This document shows, piece by piece, positions 33,814-37,425 of a stretch of DNA of 37,425 bases; within the stretch, counting starts at the first letter, position 1, and every line of letters begins with the position of its first letter. The notes beneath the pieces are model-generated. The model saw nothing but the letters and a program-made list of their open reading frames with translations, was not told where the DNA came from and ran no database searches. The DNA comes from SHZI01 sp964384525 (GTDB lineage: Bacteria; Pseudomonadota; Gammaproteobacteria; Steroidobacterales; GCA-2729495), in the NCBI GenBank assembly GCA_964384525.1, contig CAYLKO010000020.1, forward strand, positions 1-37,425, read 5' to 3'. A program made the translations under genes and the position numbers.

Positions 33814-34407
33814 CTAGCCCGTGCCGCAGGCCATGATCAGCTTGCCGCGATCTGCTCCACGCAGGCCGGCGAGCACATCTTTTACGGCAGTCTTCTGGTG
33901 ATCTCGCAGTGTCTTTTTCTGTTTGAGTGCCGGCGGCGCCTTCGACTGGTACTTCGCCCAGTCGATCTGGCTGTTTTCCAGGTCAAACAGATCAATCTTG
34001 CTGACAGGCGTCTGCTGGTCGCGCAGCGCCTCCTCGGCGTGCTCACTCCAGTGATTGGTTGTGCTGACGATGATGCGGTGAGCGAACGGCTTCTTGCCGG
34101 ACGCGGTGAAGAAGCTGTCGATGTCGCCTTTCTGGAGTCGGTAGTCCTCGGCGTACAGCTTGCACTGGATGGCGTGAATTTCCTGGGTGCCGGCGGTCCG
34201 GGCCACCAGATCAATGCCGGCATCGCGCTTGTCCAGCCCCTTCTTGCCGGCCCAGTCGGCATACGTCCATACATCGCTGTATAGATCTCGGTAGTACCCC
34301 TATATTAAAAAAAAAAAGAGGATCAGCTCCTCGAAGTAGGTGCCCTTCTCGCGTTCTGACGTCGCGCTATGCCGGTAGGTATCAAGCAGCTTGCCGAGCG
34401 GTGTCAC
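33814..34407 (-). pseudogene. N-terminal fragment of a restriction-type DEAD/DEAH helicase with nuclease domain
   Basis: From GTG 34407 the frame reads VTPLGKLLDTYRHSA and EREKGTYFEELI. An 11-T tract on the coding strand then shifts the frame. In another frame it continues YRDLYSDVWTYADWAGKKG and DAGIDLVAR, then EIHAIQCKLYAEDYR. The D and QCK residues form an Mrr-like nuclease signature. The coding sequence ends RGKLIMACGTG then TAG, two residues short of completing the Walker A motif of the helicase domain. Full-length relatives are large proteins of about 1,500 residues or more, found in restriction or defence loci. Only the nuclease part remains. Confidence 0.75.
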
Positions 34408-34555
34408 GATTCCCCCGATTTTTGATGCCAGCAGGGGGCGACCTGGGCAATTGATGCCAGCCAGCCCCACCTTTGGTGAGCGGCAATAATAGTCGGGGGA
34501 CGCCTCAGTAGCGCAGGATATTGTTCAGAGTGCGGTTTGTGGGCAGTGATTAGTC

Positions 34556-35080
34556 TTACCAGCAGCCCTTTGGAAGATACCCTTCGAGCAACGAGCGAAC
34601 CCGCTCAATCAGGCTCTGGAGTTCAGTCGTAGTTGGGCGAAAAAGATCGAAAATGTCGTGTGCGATTTGGAATAGGTAGCGGCGTAAAGCCTCTTCGATT
34701 ATTCGATCGTACGCCGCCGCTTCGACTCCCAACCGCACGATCTGCTCACATAGCTCGTCAGAAAAGTAGTGCGCCTTTGCAACTGTGCTGCGAATCGCGG
34801 CCTGGGCCGCGGGCCGCAACTTCATTAATGTAGCTGCCTGCGCGAAAGTGAAGCCATGTTCGGTCTCCCCGTCGCCGAGGGATGCAAAATCCAACACCGC
34901 GGTCTGATAGCGAAGTTCTGTATCCAGAATCGCAGCAGCACTCATCACTCTCTTGCGATGATCTGACAAGCGGTCCTTAGCTTCTATATGCCGTTGCCGC
35001 CAAGGAATAAAGACCGCTACGCCGATGGCAAATACCGAGGCGAATGCCTGAAACCAGGCAGCTTGGCCTGCTGTATCCAT
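34556..35080 (-). CDS. Orphan membrane-anchored protein of the islet
   Basis: A 174-residue protein from ATG 35080. One N-terminal membrane helix (AWFQAFASVFAIGVAVFIPW) is followed by a basic stretch (RQRHIEAKDRLSDHRKR) and a cytosolic helical domain rich in alanine and acidic residues (LRRYLFQIAHDIFDLF). A GTG at 35107 would add nine residues. No known motif is recognised. Base composition is lower in GC than the flanking genes. It is the only apparently intact cargo gene; small anchored proteins like this are common in accessory and defence islets, but a role is not shown. Confidence 0.65.
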   Translation of the reverse strand: MDTAGQAAWFQAFASVFAIGVAVFIPWRQRHIEAKDRLSDHRKRVMSAAAILDTELRYQTAVLDFASLGDGETEHGFTFAQAATLMKLRPAAQAAIRSTVAKAHYFSDELCEQIVRLGVEAAAYDRIIEEALRRYLFQIAHDIFDLFRPTTTELQSLIERVRSLLEGYLPKGCW

Positions 35081-35158
35081 TCCGCACCACCATGTCGAGA
35101 AACCCACCGTCAGGGCAATCCGACCAACGGTCTGGTGGCCGGCATCAGGTAAAGGGTA

Positions 35159-36388
35159 TCAGGCCGTGGCCCGCCTGATTGAAATGACCTCTGCCTTGCG
35201 CTTGATCAGATCCAGATAGTCGGCCCACTCCTGCATCATCTTGCGGCGCGACTCCAGATAGGCCGCCTTGTTGTAGATGCCGCGGATCTTGTCGGGATCG
35301 CCATGCGCCAGTTGCCGCTCCACCCAGTCCGGCTCATAGCCCTTGTTGTTGAGCGCGGTGCTGATCAGGTGTCGGAAGCCGTGCATGGTCTGCTTCTTGT
35401 GGTAGCCGATGCGCTTGAACATGCCGGCCACCGCACCGTCGCTGATCGGTTGACGTGGATCGTTGCGGCCCGTGAAGACATGCTCAAGATAGCCGGTAAT
35501 CGGCTGAATATCCCGCAGCATCTGGACAGCCTGGGCGGGCAGCGGCGTCAGGTGAAAATAGCCACGCTTCATCCCCTCCCGCCCTTTCTCGATCGTCCAG
35601 ACGCCCTCCTTGAGATCCAATTCATCCCATCGAAGGGTGCGCGTGACGCCTGGCCGATTTGCAGTCCACAGGGCCAGCCGGGCACAGCCCTTTACCAGCG
35701 GCGAACCGTCGTAGGCATCCAGCGCGTGAAGGAAATCGGACAGCTCGTCCAGTGACAGGTGCGCATAGTTTTTGACGCCCGGCCCCGCTTGCGCGATGGC
35801 GGCCAGATCACGTGCGGGATCAATGGCCGTCCAGCCATTGGCCCGCGCATAACTGTAGATTGCCTTGAGCCATTGACGGGTTTTCTTGGCGATGTCGAAG
35901 GCACCGCGCTCCTCGATTCCGGCCACCAGCGCACCCAGTTCGGCCGGTGTGATGTTATCCAGCGGGCGGCTGCGGAGCTTCGGCAGCATGTCCTTGTCCA
36001 GGTAGACCCGCGCCTGGTGGCTGGTCTTGTCATCCCATGTCTGACTGCGGAAGGTGTGCCACGCATCGGCTGCCTCGCCGAAGGTGTTGGCCACCCGCTG
36101 CTTCGTGGTCAGCTTTTCCACACGCCGCCGGTCGGCCGGATCGGAGCCCTCGTGGATCAGGGCACGGTACTCGGCGGCTTGGGCCAGCGCCTGCTTGAGC
36201 GTCGTGACCGGATACGGCTTGCCAAGTGAAATCATCCGGGGGCGGCCACCGATCCGGTAGCGGAGCCGCCAGTACTTGGCTCCGTCGGGTGTCACCAGCA
36301 GGGTCAGGCCGCCACCGGCTGCCATCGTGTATTTGGCGGCCCTGGGCTTGGCGTTCTTGACCTGTAGTTCAGTGAGCTTCTTGGCCAT
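35159..36388 (-). CDS. P4-type (DUF4102) tyrosine integrase adjacent to tRNA-Gln
   Basis: A 409-residue integrase from MAKKLTELQVKNAKPR. The N-terminal DUF4102 arm-binding domain (GGGLTLLVTPDGAKYWRLRYR) is followed by a central SAM-like domain and the catalytic domain. Catalytic Arg is in ANRPGVTRTLRW, HxxR in MHGFRHLIST, His in RQLAHGDPDK, and Tyr in IYNKAAYLESRRKMMQEW. This is the type that inserts elements at tRNA 3' ends; the tRNA lies 198 bases upstream of its start. An in-frame start at 36430 is less likely. A GTGTAGCA motif overlaps the start, suggesting that the integrase represses itself. Confidence 0.93.
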   Translation of the reverse strand: MAKKLTELQVKNAKPRAAKYTMAAGGGLTLLVTPDGAKYWRLRYRIGGRPRMISLGKPYPVTTLKQALAQAAEYRALIHEGSDPADRRRVEKLTTKQRVANTFGEAADAWHTFRSQTWDDKTSHQARVYLDKDMLPKLRSRPLDNITPAELGALVAGIEERGAFDIAKKTRQWLKAIYSYARANGWTAIDPARDLAAIAQAGPGVKNYAHLSLDELSDFLHALDAYDGSPLVKGCARLALWTANRPGVTRTLRWDELDLKEGVWTIEKGREGMKRGYFHLTPLPAQAVQMLRDIQPITGYLEHVFTGRNDPRQPISDGAVAGMFKRIGYHKKQTMHGFRHLISTALNNKGYEPDWVERQLAHGDPDKIRGIYNKAAYLESRRKMMQEWADYLDLIKRKAEVISIRRATA

Positions 36389-36470
36389 GTGTAGCACCAG
36401 GTTCGGAGAATGGGCAAAATTGTGTAGCAAAACGGTTTACCACTCAACTTTGCTACACGGATTGCTACAC
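36388..36470. promoter_or_regulatory. Right-end repeats, probable integrase arm-binding sites
   Basis: The nine-base tgtgtagca occurs at 36388-36396 and 36421-36429, and its complement core gctacac at 36452-36458 and 36464-36470. The same motif marks the left end. Two sites on each strand in 83 bases beside the integrase start are typical of an att region that also controls int expression. Confidence 0.55.
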
Positions 36471-36513
36471 AGTAGGTTCGGGCTCTGATGGGGTCAGGTC
36501 GGTACCCCCAGGA

Positions 36514-36541
36514 ACGAAAAACCCCGCATTTACGCGAGGTT
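36514..36541 (-). terminator. Minus-strand terminator downstream of tRNA-Gln
   Basis: An 8-bp stem (36520-36527/36534-36541, one G-U pair) with a 6-base loop, followed on the minus strand by a run of T. It terminates the tRNA-Gln transcript and lies inside the islet, so it came with the element. Confidence 0.75.
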
Positions 36542-36585
36542 ATCGGTTTCTGTCGGAAGGCTTCGGATGCCTTCGGAACATATAT

Positions 36586-36659
36586 TGGCTGGGGGACTAG
36601 GATTCGAACCTAGGTTCTCGGAGTCAGAGTCCGATGTCCTACCGCTGGACGATCCCCCA
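36586..36659 (-). tRNA. tRNA-Gln (anticodon CTG)
   Basis: The minus strand gives a full cloverleaf. The acceptor stem is tggggga/tccccca, the anticodon arm is tcgga-ctctgac-tccga with CTG at 36625-36627, and the T arm carries ggttcgaatcc. The discriminator is G and CCA is encoded (36586-36588). The 3' part, from the T arm on, is the integration site of the islet and was probably rebuilt by it. Confidence 0.96.
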
Positions 36660-36672
36660 GTGAGCAGGACGC

Positions 36673-36678
36673 ATTATA
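36673..36678 (-). promoter_or_regulatory. -10 box of the tRNA-Gln promoter
   Basis: The minus strand reads tataat 13 bases before the tRNA 5' end, in the 43-base gap after rpsI. The -35 region is weak and overlaps the end of rpsI. Confidence 0.55.
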
Positions 36679-36702
36679 AGCGTGCCGTGCCGAAAGCCGC
36701 GC

Positions 36703-37113
36703 CTAGCGCTTCGAGAACTGGGTTGCGCGCCGGGCCTTGCGCAGACCCACCTTCTTGCGCTCCACTTCGCGCGCATCCCGGGTTACGTAACCCGCCTTGC
36801 GCAGGGATGGACGCAGGGTTTCATCGTAAGCCATCAGGGCACGGGTCAGCCCGTGGCGAATCGCACCGGCCTGGCCGGTCATGCCGCCACCAGCCACGTT
36901 CACATTGATGTCGAACTGGCCTTCCAGCTGGGTGAGCTCCAGCGGCTGGCGCACGATCATCCGGGACGTTTTGCGCCCGAAGAACTCGTCGATCGGTTTG
37001 CTGTTGATCGTGATGGTGCCGGTCCCGCGGCGCAGGAACACCCGTGCGGTGGACGACTTGCGGCGGCCGGTTGCGGTGTACTGGGTCGGGTATGACGGTG
37101 AGGGACTGGGCAT
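36703..37113 (-). CDS. rpsI: 30S ribosomal protein uS9
   Basis: A 136-residue protein with ATGRRKSSTARVFLRRGTG and the C-terminal RKKVGLRKARRATQFSKR tail that reaches the decoding centre. An extra seven or so residues (MPSPSPS) precede the conserved start. It follows rplM by 39 bases in the standard rplM-rpsI operon. Confidence 0.97.
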   Translation of the reverse strand: MPSPSPSYPTQYTATGRRKSSTARVFLRRGTGTITINSKPIDEFFGRKTSRMIVRQPLELTQLEGQFDINVNVAGGGMTGQAGAIRHGLTRALMAYDETLRPSLRKAGYVTRDAREVERKKVGLRKARRATQFSKR

Positions 37114-37152
37114 GAGGATCTGGCCTGCCTGATCGGGTTCGGAGTTTGAAAA

Positions 37153-37425
37153 TTACAGTTTGAGCGGCTGTGGCTGCTGGGCGATGTGCTCGTGCTCGCC
37201 ACCGGCATAGACGCGCAGCTTCTTCAACATCGTCGCGCCCAGGCTGTGCTTGGGCAACATGCCCTTCACGGCCTTGATCAAGGCGCGTTCCGGATGTTCT
37301 TCCATCAACTTGCCGAGGGTCACGGACTTCATGTTGCCCACATAGCCGGTGTGGTGGTGATACACCTTGTCATTGAGCTTGTTGCCGGTCGCCTTGATGC
37401 GTGCGGCGGTGACCACGACGATGTA
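37153..37425 (-). CDS. rplM: 50S ribosomal protein uL13, C-terminal part (5' end outside window)
   Basis: The frame is open to the window edge and contains ARIKATGNKLNDKVYHHHTGY, KSVTLGKLMEEHPERALIKA and VKGMLPKHSLGATMLKKLRVY. About 90 of roughly 142 residues are present. uL13 is an early assembly protein of the large subunit; the gene is first in rplM-rpsI. Confidence 0.96.
   Translation of the reverse strand, partial: YIVVVTAARIKATGNKLNDKVYHHHTGYVGNMKSVTLGKLMEEHPERALIKAVKGMLPKHSLGATMLKKLRVYAGGEHEHIAQQPQPLKL

Larger units (their letters stand above)
32534..36612. mobile_element. Integrative islet of about 4.1 kb in the 3' end of tRNA-Gln
   Basis: Bounded by a 21-bp perfect direct repeat: 32534-32554 and 36592-36612, the latter inside the tRNA-Gln gene. 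A P4-type integrase lies next to the tRNA and a second tyrosine recombinase lies at the far end. GCTACAC-type motifs occur just inside both ends. Cargo is a truncated restriction-type helicase and a small membrane protein. The 34400-35150 part is visibly richer in A and T than its surroundings, consistent with transfer. Boundaries are inferred from the repeat. Confidence 0.8.

Overview
This window is a high-GC, gene-dense stretch of a gammaproteobacterial chromosome. The best lineage evidence is conserved gene order: a ygfB-pepP-ubiH-ubiI block divergent from zapB-like-zapA-6S RNA-ygfA-rpiA, and rplM-rpsI at the right edge. The split glycine dehydrogenase (gcvPA/gcvPB) and an MsbA-related exporter fit a Xanthomonadales/Nevskiales-like member, but I cannot fix the genus. 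A run of 10 Ns (31416-31425) shows this is an assembled scaffold.

Left third (1-14530). The window opens inside lon, followed by a 351-base spacer with a long palindromic repeat, a TGS-domain GTPase and a TauD-type dioxygenase. A cysteine-rich small protein and an MsbA-like ABC exporter run the other way. Next come a DUF6524-type membrane protein, a strong terminator, a tiny membrane ORF, and an antitoxin/PIN-toxin pair whose toxin is frameshifted. The oxidative pentose phosphate enzymes form one minus-strand operon, gnd-zwf-pgl. It is followed by a glyoxalase-II-like hydrolase, a bactofilin-like exported protein with a helical partner, a DUF423 protein and an exported Rossmann protein.

Middle (14551-29617). 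A single minus-strand train of tightly spaced or overlapping genes runs ygfB, pepP, ubiH, ubiI, a UUP1/inactive-transglutaminase/7TM gene, an ATP-grasp ligase, gcvT, gcvH, gcvPA, gcvPB, a PfkB-type kinase and a double-HtrA protease. It joins ubiquinone hydroxylation, a peptide-ligase/membrane pair of unknown role, and glycine cleavage. The 7TM gene is cut by one in-frame amber codon. The terminal protease has a protease-PDZ-PDZ-degenerate protease-PDZ-PDZ layout like yeast Nma111.

Right of centre (29705-32219). A strong promoter places the zapB-like start codon at the predicted transcription start. zapA, 6S RNA and ygfA follow, then a 25-residue lysine-rich micro-gene, the assembly gap, a candidate structured RNA with a terminator, and rpiA.

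Right end (32220-37425). A genomic islet of about 4.1 kb sits in the 3' end of a tRNA-Gln(CTG) gene. It is bounded by a 21-bp perfect direct repeat (32534-32554 and 36592-36612), with repeated GCTACAC motifs inside both ends. It carries two different tyrosine recombinases, a restriction-type helicase fragment that ends within its Walker A motif, and an orphan membrane-anchored protein. Beyond the tRNA lies the rplM-rpsI operon. The islet is the most mobile, accessory part of the window.
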